Source of the DNA: Bifidobacterium sp. ESL0690
GTDB taxonomy: Bacteria; Actinomycetota; Actinomycetes; Actinomycetales; Bifidobacteriaceae
Direction of reading: 5' to 3'
Assembly (NCBI RefSeq): GCF_029392315.1
Contig: NZ_CP113939.1
Coordinates: 868,001 to 932,000, forward strand
DNA length: 64,000 nt
The translations under genes were made by a program, and so were the position numbers. This document shows positions 25,866-34,658 of the stretch, in pieces; positions within the stretch are counted from its first letter, which is position 1; each line of letters opens with the position of its first letter. Below the pieces are notes generated by a model that was given only the letters and a program-made list of their open reading frames with translations, had not been told where the DNA came from and searched no databases.

Positions 25866-26144
25866 GCTGGTAAACGACATCTGTAGACCTGTCATGTGCG
25901 GTTTGCCAGCATTAGTGGTGCCATTGGTGTGTTTTTCATGTTTGGTGCTGGCAAAAGGCATTTAAAAGTTGGCTATGTGCGTTTTACCAGCATTAATGTA
26001 TGGGTTTGCACTTTGGTGCTGGTAAACGTCATCTGCGGGTTCGTTATATGCGGTTTCCCAGCACCAGTGTGTGCTGTCGGTGTGTTTCCCATGTTTTGTG
26101 CTGGTAAACGGACTTTAAAAGTTGGTTATGTACGGTTTTCTAGC
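25866..26144. repeat. Array of four 45-base imperfect palindromes
   Basis: Four units at 25866-25910, 25947-25991, 26018-26062 and 26100-26144, each exactly 45 bases, start GCTGGYAAAM and end with its complement (KTTTnCCAGC or close). Start-to-start distances are 81, 71 and 82 bases. Units 1 and 3 resemble each other (GACATCTG core), as do 2 and 4 (TTTAAAAGTTGG core), so the array is two copies of a ~152-base dimer. They lie in the non-coding 750 bases between metY and the decayed ABC module. The spacing is irregular and there are no unique spacers, so it is not CRISPR. Confidence 0.75.
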
Positions 26145-26205
26145 ACTAATGTGGGTTTTGGGCAAGTCGGTTGGAAATCATCCTCAAGGATGAGGTATGG
26201 ATTTC

Positions 26206-26234
26206 TTGACATTGTGCAGCAGAAGTAATAATTC
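26206..26234 (+). promoter_or_regulatory. Promoter of the first (decayed) ABC-exporter copy
   Basis: TTGACA (26206-26211) is a full -35; an AT-rich TAATAATTC follows with 14-17 bases of spacing depending on which hexamer is read as -10. It lies just before the leader that is duplicated in the second copy. Confidence 0.45.
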
Positions 26235-26322
26235 ATTCCTGCGCACGATGGGGGAGACAGGCGGATTCTTTTAGACTCTGAGGCATCAGAGACAAGCAAC
26301 GGCCTGCAACAAAGGAGTCTAG
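26231..26322 (+). repeat. Conserved leader, copy 1 (duplicate of 29552-29632)
   Basis: The ~90 bases before the ATPase start codon match the leader of the intact copy closely, including ATTCTTTTAGACTCTGAGG, GACAAGC and CAACAAAGGAGTC. A small inverted repeat CTCTGA/TCAGAG (26276-26291) is better formed here than in copy 2. The conservation exceeds what the ribosome-binding site alone would require. Confidence 0.7.
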
Positions 26323-26470
26323 ATGGGTCCTGCTGCCGAGCACATGAGAGACCTTGTCGACAGTGAAAGCAAGTGTGCCACGTGGGCAAAGTGAGACAAG
26401 TGCGATGGTCCGGCTGACGGAGTCAGACTCAGGCACGCGCGGACGGTTCAATCAGTTGCAGCGGTGCAAC
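26323..26470 (+). pseudogene. Relic of an ABC ATPase gene (internal deletion)
   Basis: The start codon after the conserved leader is followed at once by GPAAEHMRDLVDSESKCATWAK and a stop at 26394. The first residues match HPTAEHMSDLLMEESE near the C-terminus of the intact ATPase at 29633-30781. Weaker similarity to its last codons (AGGCACGCGC) continues out of frame to about 26440. So the whole ATPase core, about 340 codons, has been lost. The short frame itself is unlikely to be functional. Confidence 0.75.
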
Positions 26471-26524
26471 CATCCTATGGGCTTGGCCCGGCAAACAAGC
26501 CTTTAGCAGATAAAGGAGTCAACA

Positions 26525-29375
26525 ATGTTCCCGATAACACTCAGACTTATGAAAAAGAGCTGGAAGATGCTCATTCTGGCCGGCATCGCCATCCTGATTG
26601 GCACCGCGTTCATCGCCGCGACCTTCCTGTGCGGCAACTCCATGAATGACTCGTTGCGCACGCAGCTGACCGGCCAGTTCGCGCAAGCGAATTATATAGC
26701 TGGCACCGATCGTAGCACGGATCCCGCGGCCTCGTCGGATACGGCCGATGACTCTGCCGGTGGCGCTGGCGATACGGGTGTCGCAGCGAATACCGTCAAG
26801 GACCTTAATCTTTCCCGCATCCGTGCCATCAAGGGCGTTAAGGCGGTCGCCATCATCACCGGCGCGGATTTCCAAACCTTGCATGGCGGCAAGCATGTCA
26901 CGGTTCATGCCACCCCTACCGCTTCCAGCCCGGCATTGGTGTCGGTCTCGATCGTCTCCGGCCGTCTGCCGAAAGGCAAATCCGAGATCGCTTTGCCGCA
27001 AAACGTCGCCGACCAGCTCAAGGTCGGAGTCGGGGGCACGGTAACGATGGATTCCAAGGGGGTGAACGGCCAATCATCTGGTGAGGCAACGGATGCAACG
27101 GAAGACGCGAATAGTACAAATGGCGCTGATGCGGCGGACACGTCGGACGCAGCCGGTGCTTCCAAACATACTGATTCTCCTTTGCCTTCCCCTCCCGTTT
27201 CACCTTCTATGCCTGAAAAAGCCAAAGTCGTCGGTCTGACCGCCGACAAGGATGGGGTCTATTCCTTCTACGGAGGTGCGGCCGTCGTCTCCGATGACGT
27301 GTTGGCCTCTCTCAATGGTGTCGCCGACTATGACGCCCTGCCGGCCGGCGTGCTGCTGCTCGATATCGACCCCGCGCAGGCGGGTGCGGCCGTTCCCGTC
27401 GTCAAGTCGATTCTGCCCCGGGGATATGTCGTACAAACCCGTGACAAGATCGTTGACGGCCAGATCAAATCGTTGAGCAGCAGCGGCACTAGTATTGTTA
27501 CCACTTTTCTTATGGCGTTCGGAATCCTTGCCATGCTGGTGGCTGGGCTGGTTATCGCCAATACCTTCCAGGTGATGATTGCCCAGCGTCGGCGCACCCT
27601 GGCCTTGCTGCGCACCATCGGTGCCAAGAAGGGCCAACTCTATCGTTCGGTTCTGTTTTGAGGCCGGGGTCCTGGGGTTTGTCGCCTCGGCGTTGGGCAT
27701 CGTCTTCGGCATCGGGCTTATGGCAATCATGGGCAAGACCGGCGGTACCGTCAACGGTTCGGTGATGAAAGTTATCGTCACCTGGCCGGTCATCGTGGTG
27801 CCGTTGCTCTTCGGCGTGATCGTGACAATACTTGCCTCCATCGGATCCGCGCGTTCGGCCACGGCTGTCACTCCGCTTGAGGCGCTGCGTCCGGTCGAGG
27901 TAACCGATGCCCGCAAGGCCGGCATCGTGCGTGGTGCGCTCGGTGTGCTGATGATTCTCGTCGGTGTTGTGGGTTGCGTGTTCGGTGCGAGCCGTATACC
28001 GGTCGTGATTCGCAATAGCGGGACCAATGGCAACGATACGTTCTACCAGTTCGCTCTGTTGGCCGCTGTGGCCGGGTGTGCGCTATTCTTCTTGGGTCTT
28101 GTGATTACCGCCACGTTCTGGCTGCCGGTGCTGATGCGTGGCGTCGGCGCGCTGATTGCCCATATCGGCCCGTCCGCCAAGATCGCCGACGCGAACATCC
28201 GGAAGAACCCGCGTCGTGTCGCCGCCACCGGTGTCGCTCTGCTGATCGGTGTCACCTTGGTCTCCACCGTCGCCACTGGCGCGGCCTGCGGAAAAGAGAC
28301 CATGGGCGGCGCGCTCGATGCGCACTATAGCGTGGATATGGTGGCTTCCGGCGAAGGCGTGAACCGCAAGGTCGCCGCCAAGATCGCCAAGGTCAAAGGC
28401 ATAGAAAATACCCTGTATGCCCCGGTCACCAGCGTCGACATGAAGGATCAATCCGGCGCGACCGGCAATTCCGTGCTGGTCGTAGGGGTCGAATCCTCGG
28501 CCGCGCTTTCCAAGGTGCTTCGCGCCGACCTCTCATCGGTCAACCTCGATGAGGGTACCGTGCTGATGCCCAAGATCGACACCTTCTCCGGCAAGGAGAT
28601 CAAGTTGGGTCCGACGGTTGATCTGACAGATTCCAGAACAGCGACCAGGGGGCCGAAGAAGGGGTATATCGACCGAAAAATCACCACGACGCTCAAAACC
28701 GTTCAGATCGATTACCGCAAGGTCGACACCGAGTATCAGTTGGTGGCGTTCGTCAACGCCTCGCACTTCGCCAACGGCGATTTCTTCGCCATGTCGCACA
28801 TGGTCATCGCCAAGGTGGGACTTGACGGCCAAAGCAAGGACGGCGCGAGCAAGAGCGGTGCGAACACTTTGGCGAAGGTCTTCGAGGACACGCAATCGGT
28901 ATTGGGTAACAGTTCGCACGTCTCGCTCAAAGGTCCGGCAGCCGAGCGACAGCAATGGAACAACACCATCAACCAGATGATGATACTTCTTGTTGGCTTG
29001 CTTGCCGTGGCGGTGTTGATCGCGTTGATCGGTGTGGCCAATACGTTGAGCCTATCGGTAATCGAACGCACCCGCGAATCGGCTACCCTGCGCGCCATCG
29101 GCATGACGCGTGGTCAGCTCAAGCGCTCCTTGGCCTGCGAGGCGTTGCTGATTTCGCTGGTCTCCGGCGTGGTCGGCGTCATCCTCGGCACCGCGTTCGG
29201 CTGGCTCGGCTCCTACATGGTCTTCAGCACAATCGGCCAGACCGCTTACCTCTTCGACTGGAAGTTCAACGGTGCGGTGCTGCTAATTGCCGCGCTCGCA
29301 GCCTTGGTCTCGAGCATCTTTCCGGCCCGTCGCGCGGTGAAGACCCCGCCCATCGCCGCACTCGCCGAAGCGTAG
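26525..29375 (+). pseudogene. MacB/FtsX-type ABC permease, copy 1, broken by a one-base frameshift
   Basis: Two frames cover it: 26525-27661 (378 residues, ending GQLYRSVLF) and the next 571 or so codons in another phase, starting FEAGVLGFVASALG and ending at 29375. Aligned with the intact copy (GQLYRSVLLEAAFVGLIAS) the reading is restored by removing one T from the four at 27656-27659. Together they would make about 949 residues with an N-terminal helix, an extracytoplasmic MacB-like domain, and two FtsX domains. SD AAAGGAG lies upstream of the ATG. Its partner ATPase is also lost, so decay is likely; a sequencing error or programmed slippage cannot be excluded from sequence. Confidence 0.8.
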
Positions 29376-29551
29376 CGGTCTGGGGCATGGGATCATTTAT
29401 TGCTGCCATTAGAAAAGGTTTGTCCGTGTTGCCGCGCTCGGTCACCGATTTATGGTGGAAGTACGTGCCGGACAGTCGATTGGCGGTCATCATTCTTTCG
29501 GATGATGGTTATGGAATTTGATAATGACCAATAAATCGCACAAATTCATTC

Positions 29552-29632
29552 TTACGCATGATGGAGGAGACGGGTGAATTCTTTTAGACTCTGAGGTAAC
29601 AGACAAGCAGTGACCTCAACAAAGGAGTCCAC
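29552..29632 (+). repeat. Conserved leader, copy 2
   Basis: Duplicate of 26231-26322, ending in AAAGGAG before the ATG of the intact ATPase. The common block runs from ATTCATTC through GACTCTGAGG to CAAAGGAGTC. A GATAAT at 29522-29527 may be the -10 for this copy. Confidence 0.7.
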
Positions 29633-30781
29633 ATGAACCGCAGCAACGTTAACGGCAACAACGCCGGCAACGATTTCCTCAGCATCATCAACCCGAACTT
29701 GGGCAGGAACGACGTTGCTGACACCGATGCTAATAATTCCGGAGCCGTACCAAATACCGGAGATCTGGCACCTTCCTTCATTTCGTCGCAGCCCCAGCAG
29801 CGCCCGCAACAGGCAGCAGCGTCCCAGCCCCAGCGGTATCCGCAGCAGCCCGCGCAACCGGCGCAGTCGCAGCAATTCCATCAGGCACCGGCGCAGTCGT
29901 CGTTGTTCCCGCAAGCCCAGACTCAGCAGTCGGCGCAACAGACTCCCGTCCAGTCCCAAGGCCAACCGCAGCAGCATAAGCAGTTCGCGGTCGAGGCCAT
30001 CGATCTGGTCAAGGATTATGGCACGGGCGAAAACGTCGTGCACGCGCTGCGCAATGTCAACGTCGGCTTCGAAAAAGGCAAGTTCACCGCCATCATGGGG
30101 CCCTCCGGCTCGGGCAAATCGACCATGATGCACACGCTCGCCGGCCTCGACTCCGTGACCAGCGGCAAGGTCATCCTGGGTGGGCAGGACATCACCAAGA
30201 TGAGCGACAACCAGCTGACCATGCTGCGACGCAACGAGATCGGCTTCATTTTCCAAAGCTTCAACCTGCTGCCGATGTTCACCGCCGAGCAGAACATCCT
30301 GATGCCTCTGACGCTCGCCGGTGCCAAGGTTGACAGGAAATGGTTCAACACGTTGGTCGAAACCCTCGGTCTCAAAGACCGCCTCAAGCACCGCCCCAAC
30401 GAGCTTTCCGGCGGCCAGCAGCAGCGTGTCGCCATCGCCCGCGCGCTGATTAGCAAACCGCAGGTAGTTTTCGCCGACGAACCGACCGGCAATCTTGATT
30501 CTGTTTCCAGCGCCGAGGTCCTGAGCTTCCTCAAACGTTCCGTGCGCGAGTTCGGCCAGACCGTAGTCATGGTCACCCACGACGCGGTGGCCGCCTCCTA
30601 CGCCGACCGAGCCATCGTCTTCGCCGACGGCCGCATCGTCGCCGACGAACAACATCCCACCGCCGAGCACATGAGCGACCTGTTGATGGAGGAAAGCGAG
30701 CGTGCCGCAAGGCAGAGCGCAGCACCCACGATGGATCAACTTATGAACGGCAAGCCTAGGCACGCGCAAGTCGTTGGGTGA
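29633..30781 (+). CDS. ABC transporter ATP-binding protein, MacB/LolD type, with Gln/Pro-rich N-terminal extension
   Basis: A 382-residue ATPase whose first 118 residues are a Gln/Pro/Ser-rich tail of unknown role. The core has Walker A GPSGSGKST, Q-loop FIFQSFNLLP, signature LSGGQQQRVAIARAL, Walker B VVFADEPTGNLDS and the switch in VTHD. This is the family that drives MacB-type mechanotransmission exporters. It pairs with the FtsX-domain permease at 30983. The equivalent ATPase of the neighbouring duplicate has been deleted, so this one could also serve any product of that copy. Confidence 0.94.
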   Translation: MNRSNVNGNNAGNDFLSIINPNLGRNDVADTDANNSGAVPNTGDLAPSFISSQPQQRPQQAAASQPQRYPQQPAQPAQSQQFHQAPAQSSLFPQAQTQQSAQQTPVQSQGQPQQHKQFAVEAIDLVKDYGTGENVVHALRNVNVGFEKGKFTAIMGPSGSGKSTMMHTLAGLDSVTSGKVILGGQDITKMSDNQLTMLRRNEIGFIFQSFNLLPMFTAEQNILMPLTLAGAKVDRKWFNTLVETLGLKDRLKHRPNELSGGQQQRVAIARALISKPQVVFADEPTGNLDSVSSAEVLSFLKRSVREFGQTVVMVTHDAVAASYADRAIVFADGRIVADEQHPTAEHMSDLLMEESERAARQSAAPTMDQLMNGKPRHAQVVG

Positions 30782-30982
30782 ATCGATGGAATCGTCATCG
30801 CCTCGTTTTGTGCGTCGTATCTGGATTTAATTATCTACAATGACGAAAAATCATTAAATTGCGACAATTATGGCCGCAATAAATCCGGTAAATAGCCAAA
30901 CGCTGAAAACGAAAAATGACGGATGGCGCTTATCAAATCGCCCGGTAAACGAACTTGCAGACCAAAAGTAAAAGGAACCAAA

Positions 30983-33703
30983 ATGTTCTCGGTAACACTC
31001 AAACTTATGAAAAAAAGCGGGAAAATGCTCATTCCCGCCGGCATCGCCATCCTCATCGGCACCGCCTTCATTGCCGCAACCTTCCTGTTCGGCTCGTCGA
31101 TGAACGATTCGCTGCGCACCCAGCTCACCGCGCAATTCGGCCAGGCCAACTACATCATCGCGCCCGCCGATGAATTGAAGGCGCAGACCACCGACACCGA
31201 CAGTGACATGAAGACCGTGGATGATCTGAAACTGGACCACATCCGCTCAATCGACGGCGTCACCGGCGCGACTGCCTCCATCAGTTCCGAAGCCGAGTTT
31301 TTGCATGGCAGCAAACATGTCTCCGGCATGACGACCACCACGTCGAGCGATCCGAAACTGATGTTGGTCGGCATTGTGCAAGGACGACAACCCAGTGCCG
31401 ACGATGAAATCGCACTGCCGCGAGGCATCGCGCAAAAACTCGGTGTCGGCATCGGCGACCAAATTACTGTCAATAGCAAAACCTCTTCGCAGCAAGGAGC
31501 GCAGGCGTCCGGCGGGCAGAACCGCTCGGTCAAGGTCGTGGGCCTGAGCGACGATCCGCGTGGTGCTTTCAGCTTCTACGGCGGCGGGGCCGTGGTCTCC
31601 GACAACATTATGGCCAGTCTCAATGGTGTCCGTAGTTTCGGCAGGATTCCGGCTTTCGCCATTTTGCTTTCGATCGATCCTTCCAAATCCGACGCGGCCG
31701 TAAAAACCATCAAAGCCGATTTGCCGCATTATTACACCATCGATTCGCGCGCCAAGATCGGCGACGACGCCATGAAGGCCATGTCGGCCAGCAGCACCAC
31801 TCCGGTGACGATGTTCCTTACGGCGTTCGGCATCCTCGCCATGCTCGTCGCGGCTTTGGTCATCGCCAACACCTTCCAGGTCATGGTCGCCCAGCGTCGG
31901 CGCACGCTGGCGTTGCTACGCACCATCGGGGCCACAAAAGGCCAGCTGTACCGTTCCGTGCTGCTTGAAGCCGCATTTGTGGGCCTTATCGCCTCGCTGC
32001 TGGGTATCGCCGCCGGCATCGGGCTTATGCAACTGATGTGCTCGACCAATTTCATGACCGGCGGCGGGGCCAGAATGCGTCTGGTTCTTTCGTGGCAGGC
32101 CTTTGTGATTCCGTTGGTATTCGGCGTCGTGATGACCATTCTCGCTTCCCTCACCTCGGCCCGTTCCGCTACCTCCGTGACCCCGTTGGAGGCGTTGCGC
32201 CCCATGGAGCTTTCCGACGACAGGCGGCGTGCCGGACGGGTTCGCGGCGTAATCGGCGTGCTGATGCTCGTTCTGGGTGCTGTGTTCATTGCCGTCGGCG
32301 CCAGCAGGATGCCGAAAATCTTGAACGACAACGTGACGAATGGCGATGACAAGACCTACGAGCTGGCACTGCTTGGCGCGGTAGGCGGTTGTGCGCTACT
32401 GTTCGTTGGGCTTGCCGTCACCGCGACATTCTGGATGCCGGTATTGATGCGCGGAGTCGGTGTGCTGGTCTCGCATCTCGGGCCTTCTACCAAGATCGCC
32501 GACGCGAATATCCAGAAGAATCCGCGGCGTGTGGCCGCTACCGGCGTGGCTCTGCTTATCGGCGTCACCCTCGTTTCCACCATCGCCACCGGTGCGGCTT
32601 GCGGCAAGGCGACTTTGGACGGTGCCCTCGATTCGCGTTACAGCGTTGATATGGTGGCCGAAGGGCCCGGACTCAACCAGAAAACTGCCGACAAACTTGC
32701 GAAAGTGAAGGGCGTTTCCGAAGCGCTTTACGCGCCCACGGCGGTGGTGCAGGCCAAGGATTCCGGTCATCTGAACACGCCGATGCTGGTGGTTGGCGTC
32801 CGTTCGACACAGCAACTGCAACAGGTTATGCACGCAGATCTTAGCGGAGCCAAATTGGATGGTGATACTGCAATCATGCCCAAGACCTCCGCTTCGACGG
32901 GCAAGAAACTCGATGTCGCAGACGGCACCGTGAAGCTCACCCCCCAATCCGAAGAGCAGGGTGAGAATACGAAGAGCACCAATGCCAACGGCTCGACTGA
33001 CGCCAAACATGTCGGTTCTTCCGCCACGCGTTCCTTCACCGTTCGCCAGGTCGATTACCGGTCCATCAGCAAGAATTACGCTGCAGTCGCCTTCGTCGAT
33101 ATCGCACATTTCGACAACGGTTCCTTGCCGTCTACCGGTCACATCGAACTGATGAAAATCGGAGGCGCCGCCGGTTCGGGTCAGCAAGGCGATTCGCTTG
33201 CTGATGTGTTCGAAAGGGCGCAGAGCGTCACCGAAGGTTCCGGCGCCGTCGCACTTTCCGGCCCGATCGCCGAGCGTCAGCAGTGGGACGAGAGCATTGA
33301 CCAGATCATGACCCTGCTTGTCGCTCTGCTCGCCGTTGCGGTGCTCATCGCGCTGATCGGCGTGGCCAACACGCTGAGCCTGTCGGTGATCGAACGCACC
33401 CGCGAATCGGCTACCCTGCGCGCCATCGGCATGACGCGCGGTCAGCTCAAGCGTTCTCTGGCCTGTGAAGCGCTCCTGATCTCGCTGGTCTCGGGAGTGG
33501 CCGGCGTGGTGCTCGGTACGGCGTTCGGCTGGCTCGGCTCCTACATGGTCTTCAGCCTCTACGGCAAAACGGTGTACCTCTTCGACTGGAAGTTCAACGG
33601 CGCGGTCCTGTTGATCGCCGCGCTCGCCGCGCTGGTCTCGAGCATCTTCCCGGCCCGTCGAGCGGTGAAGACCCCGCCGGTTGCTGCTCTCGCCGAAGCG
33701 TAG
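30983..33703 (+). CDS. MacB/FtsX-type ABC transporter permease, copy 2 (intact)
   Basis: A 906-residue permease from ATG 30983 (AAAAGGAA upstream); the frame is open slightly further up. One N-terminal helix (AGIAILIGTAFIAATFLFG), a large extracytoplasmic domain, an FtsX domain with three helices near 280-400, a second extracytoplasmic domain (about 540-730) and a last FtsX domain (VALLAVAVLIALIGVANTLS and two further helices). It exports or extracts an amphipathic substrate or mediates envelope signalling with the ATPase just upstream. The last 400 bases are nearly identical to copy 1. It is convergent with a two-component system, a common partner of such exporters. Confidence 0.93.
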   Translation: MFSVTLKLMKKSGKMLIPAGIAILIGTAFIAATFLFGSSMNDSLRTQLTAQFGQANYIIAPADELKAQTTDTDSDMKTVDDLKLDHIRSIDGVTGATASISSEAEFLHGSKHVSGMTTTTSSDPKLMLVGIVQGRQPSADDEIALPRGIAQKLGVGIGDQITVNSKTSSQQGAQASGGQNRSVKVVGLSDDPRGAFSFYGGGAVVSDNIMASLNGVRSFGRIPAFAILLSIDPSKSDAAVKTIKADLPHYYTIDSRAKIGDDAMKAMSASSTTPVTMFLTAFGILAMLVAALVIANTFQVMVAQRRRTLALLRTIGATKGQLYRSVLLEAAFVGLIASLLGIAAGIGLMQLMCSTNFMTGGGARMRLVLSWQAFVIPLVFGVVMTILASLTSARSATSVTPLEALRPMELSDDRRRAGRVRGVIGVLMLVLGAVFIAVGASRMPKILNDNVTNGDDKTYELALLGAVGGCALLFVGLAVTATFWMPVLMRGVGVLVSHLGPSTKIADANIQKNPRRVAATGVALLIGVTLVSTIATGAACGKATLDGALDSRYSVDMVAEGPGLNQKTADKLAKVKGVSEALYAPTAVVQAKDSGHLNTPMLVVGVRSTQQLQQVMHADLSGAKLDGDTAIMPKTSASTGKKLDVADGTVKLTPQSEEQGENTKSTNANGSTDAKHVGSSATRSFTVRQVDYRSISKNYAAVAFVDIAHFDNGSLPSTGHIELMKIGGAAGSGQQGDSLADVFERAQSVTEGSGAVALSGPIAERQQWDESIDQIMTLLVALLAVAVLIALIGVANTLSLSVIERTRESATLRAIGMTRGQLKRSLACEALLISLVSGVAGVVLGTAFGWLGSYMVFSLYGKTVYLFDWKFNGAVLLIAALAALVSSIFPARRAVKTPPVAALAEA

Positions 33704-33741
33704 AGGTCGATGAAAGACATCGTCCATTGAGTTGGCGATTG

Positions 33742-33789
33742 ACAAAGAACCCGTTCACTTGTCAGTATGAAAGTGAACGGGTTCTTTGT
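33742..33789. terminator. Bidirectional terminator (19-bp perfect stem)
   Basis: A perfect 19-bp stem, 33742-33760 with 33771-33789, around a 10-base loop. It lies between the convergent exporter and response-regulator genes, and its A/T-rich stem ends give T-rich tails on both strands. Confidence 0.85.
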
Positions 33790-33805
33790 ATATATTCGCG
33801 AATAT

Positions 33806-34627
33806 TTAAACGAGCTTGTTGTCATAGGCGAAGACGACGGCCTGCACACGGTCGCGCGAGTAGGTCTTCTGCAGGATGTGGGCAACGTGGGTTTTCACGG
33901 TCGGCAGGCTGATGCACAGCTTGTCGGCGATTTCCTGATTGGACAGGCCATGCGCGATTTCGACCAGCACCTCGCGCTCGCGGTCGGTCAGGGTATCGAC
34001 GGCCGGGTCGTGGTAGGGAAGTGGCTCATTGTTGTCTTGTATTGGAACCTGGGCAGGGGAGTTGCCGCTGTTTGCTCCGTAGGCCGGTTGACTGTTGTTT
34101 ATGCCGTTAGAAGCGTTTTGGGTATCGGTATTGCCGGAACTTTTTGCCGCGGCCCGTGTCGCGCCCAGCTCGCCGTCGACCATCTTCTCGATGAGCCGCT
34201 TGGTGGCGCTTGGGGCGATGATTGCATTGCCTTGATAAACCGTGCGGATAGAGGAGAGCAGTGTCTCCGGCTCGGTATCCTTCAACAGGAACCCGGAAGC
34301 GCCGGCGTCGATGGCGCTCATTACGTATTCGTCCAAATCAAACGTGGTCAGAATGATAACGTGGGTCTTCGGGGCATCGTTCTCCGCTTCACGTTCGGCA
34401 TCAATGATGAGTTTCGTGGCCTCGATGCCGTCGGTGCCGGGCATGCGCACGTCCATCAGCACCACATCTGGCTTCAGATCAAGGCTCAGCGACACCGCTT
34501 CGGCGCCATTGGAAGCCTGCCCGACCACTTCCATGTCATCCTGTGAATCGATGACCATGGCGAAACCCGCCCTCACCAGCTCCTGATCGTCGGCGATAAG
34601 AACTCGGATAGGCTGCGTTTCACTCAT
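33806..34627 (-). CDS. Response regulator, NarL/LuxR family, with extended linker
   Basis: A 273-residue regulator. The receiver has DD at 13-14 and the phosphorylated D59 in VVLMDVRMPG; the output domain has LTDREREVLVEIAHGLSNQE and onward with the recognition region LPTVKTHVAHILQK. The linker of about 60 residues is Asn/Ser/Gln-rich, so the protein is larger than usual (about 210-225). It lies 31 bases downstream of the kinase gene and has no clear Shine-Dalgarno. It probably regulates the convergent exporter. Confidence 0.93.
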   Translation of the reverse strand: MSETQPIRVLIADDQELVRAGFAMVIDSQDDMEVVGQASNGAEAVSLSLDLKPDVVLMDVRMPGTDGIEATKLIIDAEREAENDAPKTHVIILTTFDLDEYVMSAIDAGASGFLLKDTEPETLLSSIRTVYQGNAIIAPSATKRLIEKMVDGELGATRAAAKSSGNTDTQNASNGINNSQPAYGANSGNSPAQVPIQDNNEPLPYHDPAVDTLTDREREVLVEIAHGLSNQEIADKLCISLPTVKTHVAHILQKTYSRDRVQAVVFAYDNKLV

Positions 34628-34658
34628 AGTTCAAGGTTAGCAACACGCGGCGGCAAAG

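Noticed and set aside
25866..26144. CRISPR array
   Set aside because: Units are imperfect and internally palindromic over 45 bases, spacing is 71-82 bases with related rather than unique intervening sequence, and there are no cas genes.
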